Source of the DNA: Glycomyces lechevalierae
Lineage (GTDB): Bacteria; Actinomycetota; Actinomycetes; Mycobacteriales; Micromonosporaceae
Direction of reading: 5' to 3'
DNA: 64,000 nucleotides
Assembly: GCF_027622945.1 (NCBI RefSeq)
Contig: NZ_JAPZVQ010000005.1
Coordinates: 212,977 to 276,976 of the forward strand
Position 1 is the first letter of the stretch, and each line of letters opens with the position of its first letter. Shown in pieces: positions 10,858 through 18,392 of this stretch. The notes below the pieces were generated by a model. The model did no database searches and had not been told where the DNA came from. It saw only the letters and a program-made list of their open reading frames with translations. A program made the position numbers and the translations under genes.

Positions 10858-12024
10858 GTGTCCACCTCCGCACCAGCTCGTCCGAAAACCTCCACCACGG
10901 TCACCGCCGCCATGACCGTCCAGGTCGCCGCCGTCCTCCCGCTCTTCCTCTTCGGCGGCCTCGCCGTGCAGATCACCGGCGAACTCGGCATGGGCCTCAG
11001 CGCGATCGGCTGGATCTCGGGCATCTACTTCACCGTCACCGCGGTCACCACCGTCCCCTCAGGGCGGCTCGTCGACCGCTTCGGCGCGCTCGTCACCGCC
11101 AGGGTCGCCATCGCGATGTCCGCCGCCGGGCTCCTCGGCATCGCCGCCTTCGCACACGACCCGGTCGTGCTCACCGTCTTCATGGTCCTGTGCGCACCCG
11201 CCAACGGACTCGGGCAGCTCGCCTCCAACACGGTCCTCAGCGAATGGGCGCCGCAGGGCCGCCGCGGGCTCCTCTTCGGCGCCAAGCAGGCCTCGGTGCC
11301 GCTGTGCACCATGCTCGGCGGCGCGAGCGTCCCGCTCGTCGCGCTGACCCTCGGCTGGCGGTGGGCCTTCGTCATCGGCGCCGGGCTCGTGCTCCTCGCG
11401 CTCGTCCCCCTCGCCGGGCTCGGACGGCCCGCCGTGCGGCCCAAGACCAAAGGCGCGCGCTCCTTCGACCCGCAGCTCGTGCTGTTCGCGGTCGCGACCT
11501 TCCTCGGGGCGCTCGCGGCGACGCCGATCGGCTCATTCGTCACCACGTTCACCGTCGACGTGGGCGGCTCCGAGAGCTACGCGGGCCTCGTGCTCATGAT
11601 CGGCGGCATCGCGGGCGTCATCGGCCGCACCGGGTTCGGCGCGCTCGCAGACGTGCGCAAGGGCGGCGAGTTCACGATCATCGCGCTCATGCTCGCCGCC
11701 GGGGCCGCGGGCGTCGCCACGTACCTGTTCGAACTGCCGTGGCTGCTGCCGTTCGGCACCGCCGCCGCGTACGGGCTGGGCTGGGCCTGGCCCGGACTGA
11801 TGAACCACGCGGTGGTGCAGCGGTACGCGGACGCGCCCGCGCTGGCGACCTCGGTGACCCAGACGGGGGTCTTCCTCGGCGGCGCGGTGGGCCCGATCGG
11901 ATTCGGCCTCATCGTGGACCACGCCGGGTGGGGCGTCGGCTGGACGGCGGCGGTCGCGGCGATGGCGGCGTCGGCCCTGTTCATCGTCGCGGGCAGCATG
12001 GTCGGCAAACGCCTCGCGCATTGA
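10858..12024 (+). CDS. MFS transporter
   Basis: 388-residue major facilitator with about 12 membrane segments. The loop motif SGRLVDRFGALVTAR between helices 2 and 3 matches the family GxxxDRxGRR signature, and a second version, FGALADVRKGG, lies in the other half. The start is GTG 10858; no strong ribosome site is close. An 11-bp inverted repeat TTATC-A-GATAA lies 20 bp upstream. The substrate cannot be told from sequence. The divergent IclR-type regulator points to a catabolic or aromatic substrate, but that is a guess from the family. Confidence 0.85.
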   Translation: MSTSAPARPKTSTTVTAAMTVQVAAVLPLFLFGGLAVQITGELGMGLSAIGWISGIYFTVTAVTTVPSGRLVDRFGALVTARVAIAMSAAGLLGIAAFAHDPVVLTVFMVLCAPANGLGQLASNTVLSEWAPQGRRGLLFGAKQASVPLCTMLGGASVPLVALTLGWRWAFVIGAGLVLLALVPLAGLGRPAVRPKTKGARSFDPQLVLFAVATFLGALAATPIGSFVTTFTVDVGGSESYAGLVLMIGGIAGVIGRTGFGALADVRKGGEFTIIALMLAAGAAGVATYLFELPWLLPFGTAAAYGLGWAWPGLMNHAVVQRYADAPALATSVTQTGVFLGGAVGPIGFGLIVDHAGWGVGWTAAVAAMAASALFIVAGSMVGKRLAH

Positions 12025-12101
12025 CGTTCCTCGTTGCGGCGCGCGCGACTCCCTCATCCCGTGCCGAGCGGTCCGGGGCGTTCACACGATAAGGTGAGGC
12101 T

Positions 12102-13097
12102 GTGGTGACCACCCGACGCGCCCAGACCGCGCTGACCTTCTCCGACGAGGCCTTCGCCGAAGCCATCCGCGCTTCCCTCGAGCTCGTCGAGGAACGACTG
12201 CTCAAAGCCGTCGACACCGACCAGCCGCTGCTGCGCCAGTCCGGGTCCCACCTCATCCGCGCCGGCGGGAAGCGCTTCCGCCCGATGCTCACGCTCGCGT
12301 GCGCGCACCTCGGCGACCCGGCCCGGCCCGGGATCCTCGACGCCGCCGTCGCGCTGGAGCTGACGCACCTCGCGACGCTGTACCACGACGACGTCATGGA
12401 CGAGGCCGCCGTGCGCCGCGGCGCCCCGAGCGCCAACGCCCGCTGGGACAACTCGGTCGCGATCCTCACCGGCGACTACCTGTTCAGCCAGGCCGCGCAG
12501 ATGATGGCCGACCTCGGCATCGACGCCGTGCGCCTCCAGGCCGCGACGTTCGCGCGGCTCGTGCGCGGCCAGATCAACGAGACCATGCCGCAGCCCGAGG
12601 GCGTCGACCCGGTCGAATGGCACCTCGAGATCCTCTCGGAGAAGACCGGCTCGCTCATCGCCACATGCGCCAAGTTCGGCGCGTGGTTCGCGGGCGCGAC
12701 CGAGGAGACCATCGCGACCGCCGAGGAGTTCGGCGAGGTCATCGGCGTCGCGTTCCAGATCGCCGACGACATCATCGACATCGCCTCGGACTCGTCGGGG
12801 AAGACCCCGGGCACGGACCTCCTCGAAGGCGTGCCGACGCTCCCGGTGATCTACGCGCTCGCCGACGACGACCCGGCGGACGCGCGCCTGCGCGAGCTCG
12901 TCGCCGGTCCCGTCCCCGAGGCGGATCTCCAAGAGGCCCTTGAACTCCTGCGCGGGTCGAAGGCCCTCGAGCAGGCCAAGGCGACGCTGCTGCAGTACCA
13001 GGAGCGGGCCCGCGCCCTCGCGAAATCCCTTCCGGAGGGCCCGGCCCAGAAGGCCCTGGTCGACATCTGCGACTACATGATCGAGCGCGACGCCTAG
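12102..13097 (+). CDS. Long-chain polyprenyl diphosphate synthase (menaquinone side chain)
   Basis: 331-residue trans-polyprenyl transferase. The first Asp-rich motif DDVMD (residues 96-100) and the second DDIID are intact, as are GGKRFRPML and the KTGSL lysine region. The residues before DDVMD are small or aromatic (LATLYH), and the overall type fits heptaprenyl-to-nonaprenyl synthases. The likely product is the isoprenoid tail for menaquinone, which would supply menG and menJ in this window. The start could be GTG 12102 or GTG 12105. Its TAG stop shares the CTAG palindrome with the stop of the convergent PIN toxin. Confidence 0.88.
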   Translation: MVTTRRAQTALTFSDEAFAEAIRASLELVEERLLKAVDTDQPLLRQSGSHLIRAGGKRFRPMLTLACAHLGDPARPGILDAAVALELTHLATLYHDDVMDEAAVRRGAPSANARWDNSVAILTGDYLFSQAAQMMADLGIDAVRLQAATFARLVRGQINETMPQPEGVDPVEWHLEILSEKTGSLIATCAKFGAWFAGATEETIATAEEFGEVIGVAFQIADDIIDIASDSSGKTPGTDLLEGVPTLPVIYALADDDPADARLRELVAGPVPEADLQEALELLRGSKALEQAKATLLQYQERARALAKSLPEGPAQKALVDICDYMIERDA

Positions 13098-13504
13098 ACC
13101 CCTACGACCCGCACCAGGGACTCAAGTCCCTTGAAGTCCTCCGGATTGCGTGTGTAGAGCGGCAGCTCGTGCACCGATGCGACGGCTGCGATCATGAGGT
13201 CCATCTGGCGGGGCTTCGGCGAACGCCCCTGTTCGACCGTCAAGGTCGCGAGCGTGCCGAATCGGCTGGCGGCCTCACCGTCGTAAGGCAACGGTTCGAA
13301 CTCGTCAATGGCGGAGTTGAGTACCTCCAACCGAAGGGCACGCGAGGTCGCGGTCCGCGCCATCGCAACGCCTTGGTGAAGCTCGGTCAGCGTGATCGCC
13401 GTCAGTTCTGGTATCGCGGGCAGCAGTTTCGGGTCGATCTCGACCACATCGATGTAGGTGCAGGTGTCCAGCACTCCGCGAGGCTCGGTCACTTTCGCTC
13501 CCAA
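13094..13504 (-). CDS. PIN-domain ribonuclease toxin (VapC-like)
   Basis: 136 residues. The acidic residues expected of a PIN nuclease are seen in LDTCTYIDV (Asp13), LTELHQGVA (Glu) and MDLMIAAVA (Asp). It overlaps the upstream antitoxin by 16 bp, the normal order for type II toxin-antitoxin pairs. The toxin would cleave RNA when the antitoxin is lost. The gene ends in the CTAG that also ends the convergent polyprenyl synthase gene, so the two share four bases. Confidence 0.88.
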   Translation of the reverse strand: MGAKVTEPRGVLDTCTYIDVVEIDPKLLPAIPELTAITLTELHQGVAMARTATSRALRLEVLNSAIDEFEPLPYDGEAASRFGTLATLTVEQGRSPKPRQMDLMIAAVASVHELPLYTRNPEDFKGLESLVRVVGV

Positions 13505-13758
13505 GGATCGCTGTCGCCGAGGCGGTTCTCCCCGAAGAACTCGTCCGCTTCAGCACGCATCTCCGCGTAATCGATCTTCGGAAGACGCTTGTGACGCTCG
13601 ATCAACTCGGCGGTAGTAAGCCTGCGCCGACGGCTTACTGGTCGCACCTCCGCGACTTCGACGCCGTTGCGGGTGATGACGAAACTCTGCCCCGCCTCGA
13701 CAGCGGTCATGACCGCGGCGGAATTGTTGCGAAACTCGCGCTGTGTGATCGTCTCCAT
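13489..13758 (-). CDS. Antitoxin of the Phd/YefM type
   Basis: 89 residues. The N-terminal half (ITQREFRNNSAAVM, GQSFVITRNGVEVAEV) is the Phd/YefM DNA-binding fold; the C-terminal half (RHKRLPKIDYAEMRAEADEF) should wrap the toxin. A TACATT -10-like element at 13765-13770 puts the start site almost on the ATG, so the transcript may be leaderless. Interleaved inverted arms (GTAGC/GCTAC, CCCAA/TTGGG) at 13762-13794 are candidate autoregulatory sites. Confidence 0.85.
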   Translation of the reverse strand: METITQREFRNNSAAVMTAVEAGQSFVITRNGVEVAEVRPVSRRRRLTTAELIERHKRLPKIDYAEMRAEADEFFGENRLGDSDPWERK

Positions 13759-13790
13759 ACCCCCAATGTAGCACGACGAGACACGTTGGG

Positions 13791-13958
13791 CTACGGACTT
13801 GAGCGGCCGTCGCGCCCTACCGCCTTGGCTGCGGCTTCGCGGAGACGCCGTTTGGCCTCCTCATGCTCGACCGGTTGCGCGTCTCCGGCTCGGGCGATCC
13901 GGTTGCGGAGGATGGCGATCGTGTCCTCCAAGTCTTCCCGTCGGTGCTTCGGCCTCAT
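13791..13958 (-). CDS. Small hypothetical protein coupled to the TetR gene
   Basis: 55 residues from ATG 13958, overlapping the TetR stop codon by four bases (ATGA). The sequence is charged and probably helical (REDLEDTIAILRNRIARA, HEEAKRRLREAAAKA), like a short coiled coil. Evidence is limited to the overlap, codon pattern and composition. It might be a modulator of the TetR protein or a chance frame. Confidence 0.4.
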   Translation of the reverse strand: MRPKHRREDLEDTIAILRNRIARAGDAQPVEHEEAKRRLREAAAKAVGRDGRSSP

Positions 13959-14545
13959 AGCGGGGCGCCCGCTTCGAGGTGCGCGAGGCAGCGGTCCATC
14001 GTGGCCGCGAGGTCGTCCTTGCCGCCGTCGGTCTCGGCCCAGGCGCTGATGGCCACGGTCCACGAGGTGACGATGAGGGCCGTGAAGTGGCGGATCTCGA
14101 GGTCGCCGGGCGAGCGGCCGGTGCGTTCGGCGACCATGCGGGCGAGCAGTTCCTCGGTGGCGACCGTCTGCTGGACCTGCCTGGCGCGCAGGGCCGGGAC
14201 GGCGAAGATCATGCGGACGCGGCGGCGCACGCGTTCGATGTCCGCGTCGGTGAACTCGGCGAAGAGGACGCTGAGGACGGCGCGCAGCGCGTCGAGGGGG
14301 GCGTCGTCCGCGGACTGGCTCTCGAACACGTTGACGATGAGCGGGTCGTACTCGTCCTGGACGACCACGTCCTCCTTCGTCGGGAAGTAGCGGTAGAAGG
14401 TCGAGGGGGAGACCCCTGCGGCTTCGGCGATCTGCTCGATCGTCGTCGCGTCGTAGCCGTGCTCGTCGAAGAGCCGCAGGGCCTCCTCCTGCAACCGGTG
14501 CAGGGTCTCGATCTTCTTGCGCTCACGCAGCCCGGGACGGTTCAT
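13955..14545 (-). CDS. TetR-family repressor of the adjacent efflux gene
   Basis: 196 residues. The N-terminal helix-turn-helix reads IEQIAEAAGVSPSTFYRYFP with the usual FPTKEDVV tail; the ligand domain follows. Its start overlaps the end of the DHA2 efflux gene by 23 bp, so both are on one message and the pair should be autoregulated through the palindrome upstream of the efflux gene. Confidence 0.9.
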   Translation of the reverse strand: MNRPGLRERKKIETLHRLQEEALRLFDEHGYDATTIEQIAEAAGVSPSTFYRYFPTKEDVVVQDEYDPLIVNVFESQSADDAPLDALRAVLSVLFAEFTDADIERVRRRVRMIFAVPALRARQVQQTVATEELLARMVAERTGRSPGDLEIRHFTALIVTSWTVAISAWAETDGGKDDLAATMDRCLAHLEAGAPL

Positions 14546-16049
14546 GCTGCGATTGTGCCTCTTCGGCTCCCGGGTGCTTCGGGAACCTCGGGCCGGCCGC
14601 GCACGCGACCACGACGGCGAGCACCGCGCAGACCAGGAACACCGCGCCCATGCCGTCCGTGAACGCGTCGAACGCCTGCTGCGCCGTCTCGGGCGAGCCG
14701 AGCGCTTCGGCGACGGCGGCGGCGCCGGCCACGGAGTCCTCCGCGGCGTGGGCGGCCTCGGGCGGGAGCGGCGGCAGGTCGAGCTCGGAGCGGTAGACGC
14801 TGGAGGCGATCGACCCGAAGACGGCAACGCCGATCGCGCCGCCGGTCTGGCGCAGGGTCTGCATCAGGGCCGAGCCGATCGCGGCGCGGTCGGGCGGCAG
14901 GGCGGCGAGGACCGCGTCCGTGGCGGGCACGAGCGAGAGCCCGAAGCCGGCGCCGAGGACCGCGAGCCAGATCGCGACGAGCCCGAAGCCCGTGCCCGGG
15001 TCGGTGGCGGTGGCGAGCGCGCACCCGGCGGCGGAGAGGACCAGGCCCGCGATGACGGTGAACCGGTACCCGAACCGGGCGGCCAGGCGTTCCGCGCCGA
15101 GCCCGCCGACCATGAGCCCGCCGATCATCGGCAGCAGCCGCAGGCCCGTGCCGAAGGCGCTGTGCCCCTCGACGATCTGGAGGTATTGCGGCACAAGGAA
15201 GAGCGCGCCCATCATGAGCATCGAGGCGGCCGTGGCGATCATCGAGCCCCACAGGAACGCCCGGTCCTTGAACAGGCCGAGGTCGACCATCGGTTCGGGA
15301 GACCGGACCTGCGAGGCGACGAAGGCCGCGATGAGCGCGAGCCCGCCGAGGCACCCGATGAGCGTCGAGGCCGAGAGCCACCCGTCGACGGGCGCTTCGA
15401 TGACCCCGTAGACCAGGGCGGCCAGCCCGACCACGGCCGCGAGGGTCGCGAAGAGGTGCAGCTTCGGCGCGTTGCGGTCGGTGGACTCGGGGAGCAGGAA
15501 CGCGATGGCGAAGAAGCCGATCACGATGAGCGGCAGGTTGATGAGGAAGACCGAGCCCCACCAGTAGTGCTCGAGGAGCCAGCCGCCGAGGAGCGGGCCG
15601 AGCGGCAGCCCGACCGCCATGCCGGCGGTCAGGAGCGCGACGGCGCGGGTGCGTTCGGCGCCTTGGAACATGCTGGGCACCACCGCGATCGAGACGGGCA
15701 TGACCACGGCCGCGCCGACGCCCATGAGGGCGCGGGCGGCGATGAGCACGCCCACCGAGTCGGCGATCGTCGCGAGGCCGCAGGCCAGGCCGAAGATCGC
15801 GAGGCCGGCGAGGAGGACCTTCTTGCGTCCGAGCCGGTCGCCGAGGATGCCTGCGGGCAGGAGCAGCGCCGCCAGCGCGACGATGAACGCGTCGACGATC
15901 CACTGCAGGTCCGCGGTCGAGGCGTCGAGGTCGACGGCGAGGGTCGGCAGGGCGACGTTGAGGATCGTGATGTCGAGGCCCACGACGAGCAGGCCGAACA
16001 GGAGCGAGAGGAGGGCCCACCAGCGACGGCGGGCGGATACGGGTGCCAT
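14523..16049 (-). CDS. DHA2-family (14-TM) multidrug efflux MFS transporter
   Basis: 508 residues with about 14 membrane segments. The motifs GILGDRLGRKKVLL (motif A) and ARALMGVGAAVVMPVSIAVV (antiporter motif C region) are clear, and DITILNVALPTL near the N-terminus is typical of EmrB/QacA-like proton-coupled drug exporters. It is first in an operon with its TetR gene. The TetR operator overlaps the -10 box. The substrate is unknown. Confidence 0.9.
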   Translation of the reverse strand: MAPVSARRRWWALLSLLFGLLVVGLDITILNVALPTLAVDLDASTADLQWIVDAFIVALAALLLPAGILGDRLGRKKVLLAGLAIFGLACGLATIADSVGVLIAARALMGVGAAVVMPVSIAVVPSMFQGAERTRAVALLTAGMAVGLPLGPLLGGWLLEHYWWGSVFLINLPLIVIGFFAIAFLLPESTDRNAPKLHLFATLAAVVGLAALVYGVIEAPVDGWLSASTLIGCLGGLALIAAFVASQVRSPEPMVDLGLFKDRAFLWGSMIATAASMLMMGALFLVPQYLQIVEGHSAFGTGLRLLPMIGGLMVGGLGAERLAARFGYRFTVIAGLVLSAAGCALATATDPGTGFGLVAIWLAVLGAGFGLSLVPATDAVLAALPPDRAAIGSALMQTLRQTGGAIGVAVFGSIASSVYRSELDLPPLPPEAAHAAEDSVAGAAAVAEALGSPETAQQAFDAFTDGMGAVFLVCAVLAVVVACAAGPRFPKHPGAEEAQSQHEPSRAA

Positions 16050-16069
16050 GGCGCCTCAATTCTGGAAGT

Positions 16070-16110
16070 TACTGTCATTTGACAGTAGCTATCAGAATTT
16101 CGGCTGTCAA
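16070..16110 (-). promoter_or_regulatory. Promoter and TetR operator for the efflux operon
   Basis: Minus strand: TTGACA (16105-16110), 17 bp, TACTGT (16082-16087). The perfect palindrome TACTGTCA-TT-TGACAGTA (16070-16087) covers the -10 box, 21 bp before the ATG. Confidence 0.7.
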
Positions 16111-16330
16111 GGGTGCCCGAACTGTGTCCGGATCGTTCGTGTTCTGGATCGCACCGGTTCCCTGCGGGTAGTCGGGGTTCGCTATCGTTCAAAGGTCGCT
16201 GTCCCCAGGAAGCGGCGCCCTCCGCCACGGCGAAGCTTGCGAGCCGTGCCAACGCTTGAGTGTTCCGGTGTCGACCCGTGGTCCGCCGGGCGATCCTTCG
16301 GCGCGCATCCGCGGCCGAGAAGGGAGCGCA

Positions 16331-16879
16331 GTGCGACCCAGACACACCGGGCCCTCTGCCAAGCCGAAGTCCGTCCTCGCCGCGCAAGGCGTCATCTGGC
16401 TCCAGTTCGCGGCCATCGTGCTGCTCTACTCGATCGGCGTGCGGTTCCTCTTCGACGCGACGCGGTCGACCTCCAGCCACGACACGATGCTCGACGTCAT
16501 CGGCTCGATCGACCTCGAACGCCTCGTCACGATCCTGCTCAGCGTCGCCGTCACGGTCTCGATGCCGTTCATCGCGACGCGCCTCGGCCGCCGCCGCGCC
16601 CACGCGGTCACGGCCGCGTGGTGGGCCCTCGCGATCGTCCCCGCCGCGATGTACCTGTGGATCCTCGGCCGCGCCTACTTCGCGACCTTCCCCGATGAGG
16701 CCCCGTTCTTCCTCAGCGCCGCCGCGATGCTCGTCGTCTGCGGCTCCTTCCCCACCGCGACCCTCCTGCTCCTGCGCACCAAGGCCGCCAAGGCCTGGTT
16801 CGCCGCCGAAGAGCTGTTCGAGGAGATCGACCGCGAGCTCTCCGAGACCGGGGAACTCGAAGCGGTCAACGCCCGCTAA
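16331..16879 (+). CDS. Conserved-looking four-helix membrane protein
   Basis: 182 residues, start GTG 16331 with GAAGGGAG about 6 bp upstream. Four hydrophobic segments (near residues 18-40, 60-80, 92-112, 125-147) are followed by a cytoplasmic C-terminus that is amphipathic and acidic (AAEELFEEIDRELSETGEL). The arrangement resembles small DUF2975-type membrane proteins, but I cannot confirm the family. It is a single gene ending in a strong terminator. Confidence 0.75.
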   Translation: MRPRHTGPSAKPKSVLAAQGVIWLQFAAIVLLYSIGVRFLFDATRSTSSHDTMLDVIGSIDLERLVTILLSVAVTVSMPFIATRLGRRRAHAVTAAWWALAIVPAAMYLWILGRAYFATFPDEAPFFLSAAAMLVVCGSFPTATLLLLRTKAAKAWFAAEELFEEIDRELSETGELEAVNAR

Positions 16880-16892
16880 GACGCATGGAGAG

Positions 16893-16920
16893 AAAGCCGC
16901 GGAGCACGCTCCGCGGCTTT
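16893..16920. terminator. Terminator between convergent genes
   Basis: Arms AAAGCCGCGGAGC and GCTCCGCGGCTTT around AC, followed by TTTCGCG; it ends the membrane protein gene and probably the TetR gene opposite. Confidence 0.85.
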
Positions 16921-16927
16921 TTCGCGT

Positions 16928-17515
16928 TCAAGGAGCAGGGGTGGCGAGGGTCGTGGCGGCCTTGCGGAGGGCGGTCCGCGGGGAGTCTTCGGCGGTGGCG
17001 TGGGCGTGCATCATGCGGGCCATCTGCGGGACGGCGTACCACCAGCCGGCGAGGGCGAGGATGAGGAACGCGAGGTCGGCGGGGGCGAGGTGGTCGCTGA
17101 TGCGGCGGGCCCGCTGGGCTTCGGCGAAGACGGCGACCTTAGCGCGGTAGTAGTCGGTGCGGGCCTCTTCGTCGGGGACTTCGGGGAGGTCGGTGAGGGC
17201 TTCCCAGAGGAGCAGGCGGGTGAGCTCGGGGTGCTCGGAGTGGTAGTCGTAGACGTCGGCCGCGTAGTCGCCGACCGCTTCGGGGCCTTCGAGGGCGGTG
17301 AGGGGGACGGCGGCGGCGACCTTGTTCAGCTCGTCCGCGAGGACGGTGGCGAAGAGCTGGGACTTGTCGCCGAAGTAGCTGTAGAGCCGCTCCTTGTTGA
17401 CGCCGGCGCGGCGGGCGACGCGCTCCATGGTGGTGCCGCCGAGCCCGTGCTCGGCGAATTCCGCGACGGCGGCTTCCTTGAGCTTGCGCTTGGTCTCAGC
17501 GGTGTTCCAGGCCAT
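16928..17515 (-). CDS. TetR-family transcriptional regulator
   Basis: 195 residues. The N-terminal DNA-binding domain reads TTMERVARRAGVNKERLYSY and FGDKSQLFATVL. The C-terminal domain is of the type found in many actinobacterial TetR proteins. I chose ATG 17515; a longer frame to 17578 would run through the operators. Two matching palindromes lie in the 89-bp gap to the divergent exported protein, which is its probable target along with itself. Confidence 0.9.
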   Translation of the reverse strand: MAWNTAETKRKLKEAAVAEFAEHGLGGTTMERVARRAGVNKERLYSYFGDKSQLFATVLADELNKVAAAVPLTALEGPEAVGDYAADVYDYHSEHPELTRLLLWEALTDLPEVPDEEARTDYYRAKVAVFAEAQRARRISDHLAPADLAFLILALAGWWYAVPQMARMMHAHATAEDSPRTALRKAATTLATPAP

Positions 17516-17527
17516 GCGGGAATCATA

Positions 17528-17591
17528 TCCAACGGTTGCGTTGAAATCCATCCACGCTATGCTTATACTCAACTCCAACGTTTCCGTTGGA
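17528..17591 (+). promoter_or_regulatory. Promoter with twin TetR-type operators
   Basis: Plus strand TTGAAA (17541-17546), 17 bp, TATACT (17564-17569). Operator 1, TCCAACG-GTTG-CGTTGAA (17528-17545), has one mismatch and covers the -35; operator 2, TCCAACG-TTTC-CGTTGGA (17574-17591), lies at +5 onward. The centres are 46 bp apart. Confidence 0.75.
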
Positions 17592-17604
17592 AGGAGCAGA
17601 CCGA

Positions 17605-18324
17605 ATGGGTCGCATAGCCACCGCCGTCGTGACGGGCGCCGTCCTGGTCACCGTCGGCACCGCAGCGGCGGTCTACGCCGCCGACGACACCGAACCCGAA
17701 CCCGACCTGCCGGAGCCGGACATGCAGACCGCACAGCAACTCGAGACCGCCGCGCTGGAAGGCACCGGCCTGGAGATCCCGGAGGGGTGGGAGATCGTCG
17801 ACGTGCGCACCGAGCACCACGACGAGCGCGCCGTCCACGTCATTCGCCACCAGCCCGGGGACTACCGGCTCGGCGGGCCGCACGCCACGGTCGTGCTCGA
17901 CCAGGAGGGCACGATCCTGGGCTTCACGAAGCTCTCGGAGGAGGGCGCCGGGGCGGCGCTGCTCGACGAGGAGGAGGCCGAGAAGCGCGCGTTCGACTTC
18001 ATCCACACCGTCGCGCCCGACTACCTGGGCGGGCTCTCCGTGAACTTCGTGCAGCAGCACGACGAGACCGTCACGACCGACGACGGCGCCGAGATCACGG
18101 TCTCCGGCATGAAGGTCAAGATGCACCACGAGGACGGCCTGTACGCCTGGGTCATCGTCGGCCCTGACGGGGGCGTGCTGACCTACGAGCGCGACATCGC
18201 GTGGGACTCCGGCGAAGGCCGCCGCGGGACCCAGATGTGGCTGCACGACTCGTGGATCGCGGCCTATGAGGGCACCGGGCCGCAGCCCGCACCTCCCTAC
18301 GCGGACGCGTCGAGGGAGCCGTAG
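17605..18324 (+). CDS. Exported protein under TetR control, unknown function
   Basis: 239 residues. The N-terminal signal or anchor (IATAVVTGAVLVTVGTAAAV) is followed by an acidic Pro-rich linker (DDTEPEPDLPEPD), then a compact domain resembling PepSY-like folds (AEKRAFDFIHTVAPDY, YAWVIVGPDGGVLTYERD). The start is ATG 17605 with GGAAGGAG upstream. It is the first gene after the twin-operator promoter and ends in a terminator, so it is transcribed alone. The function is not known. Confidence 0.75.
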   Translation: MGRIATAVVTGAVLVTVGTAAAVYAADDTEPEPDLPEPDMQTAQQLETAALEGTGLEIPEGWEIVDVRTEHHDERAVHVIRHQPGDYRLGGPHATVVLDQEGTILGFTKLSEEGAGAALLDEEEAEKRAFDFIHTVAPDYLGGLSVNFVQQHDETVTTDDGAEITVSGMKVKMHHEDGLYAWVIVGPDGGVLTYERDIAWDSGEGRRGTQMWLHDSWIAAYEGTGPQPAPPYADASREP

Positions 18325-18346
18325 ACCTGCCTAGGGGGTATGGAAA

Positions 18347-18375
18347 GGCCGCGGGGAGCAATGCTCCCCGCGGCC
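18347..18375. terminator. Bidirectional terminator, exported protein / nuoN
   Basis: Arms GGCCGCGGGGAGCA and TGCTCCCCGCGGCC, then CTTTTTCG. It closes the plus-strand gene and the end of the nuo operon. Confidence 0.88.
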
Positions 18376-18392
18376 CTTTTTCGTTGCGTGCC

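Noticed and set aside
11025..12057. Minus-strand frames opposite the MFS gene
   Set aside because: Shadow frames of a clear transporter gene; no start signals.
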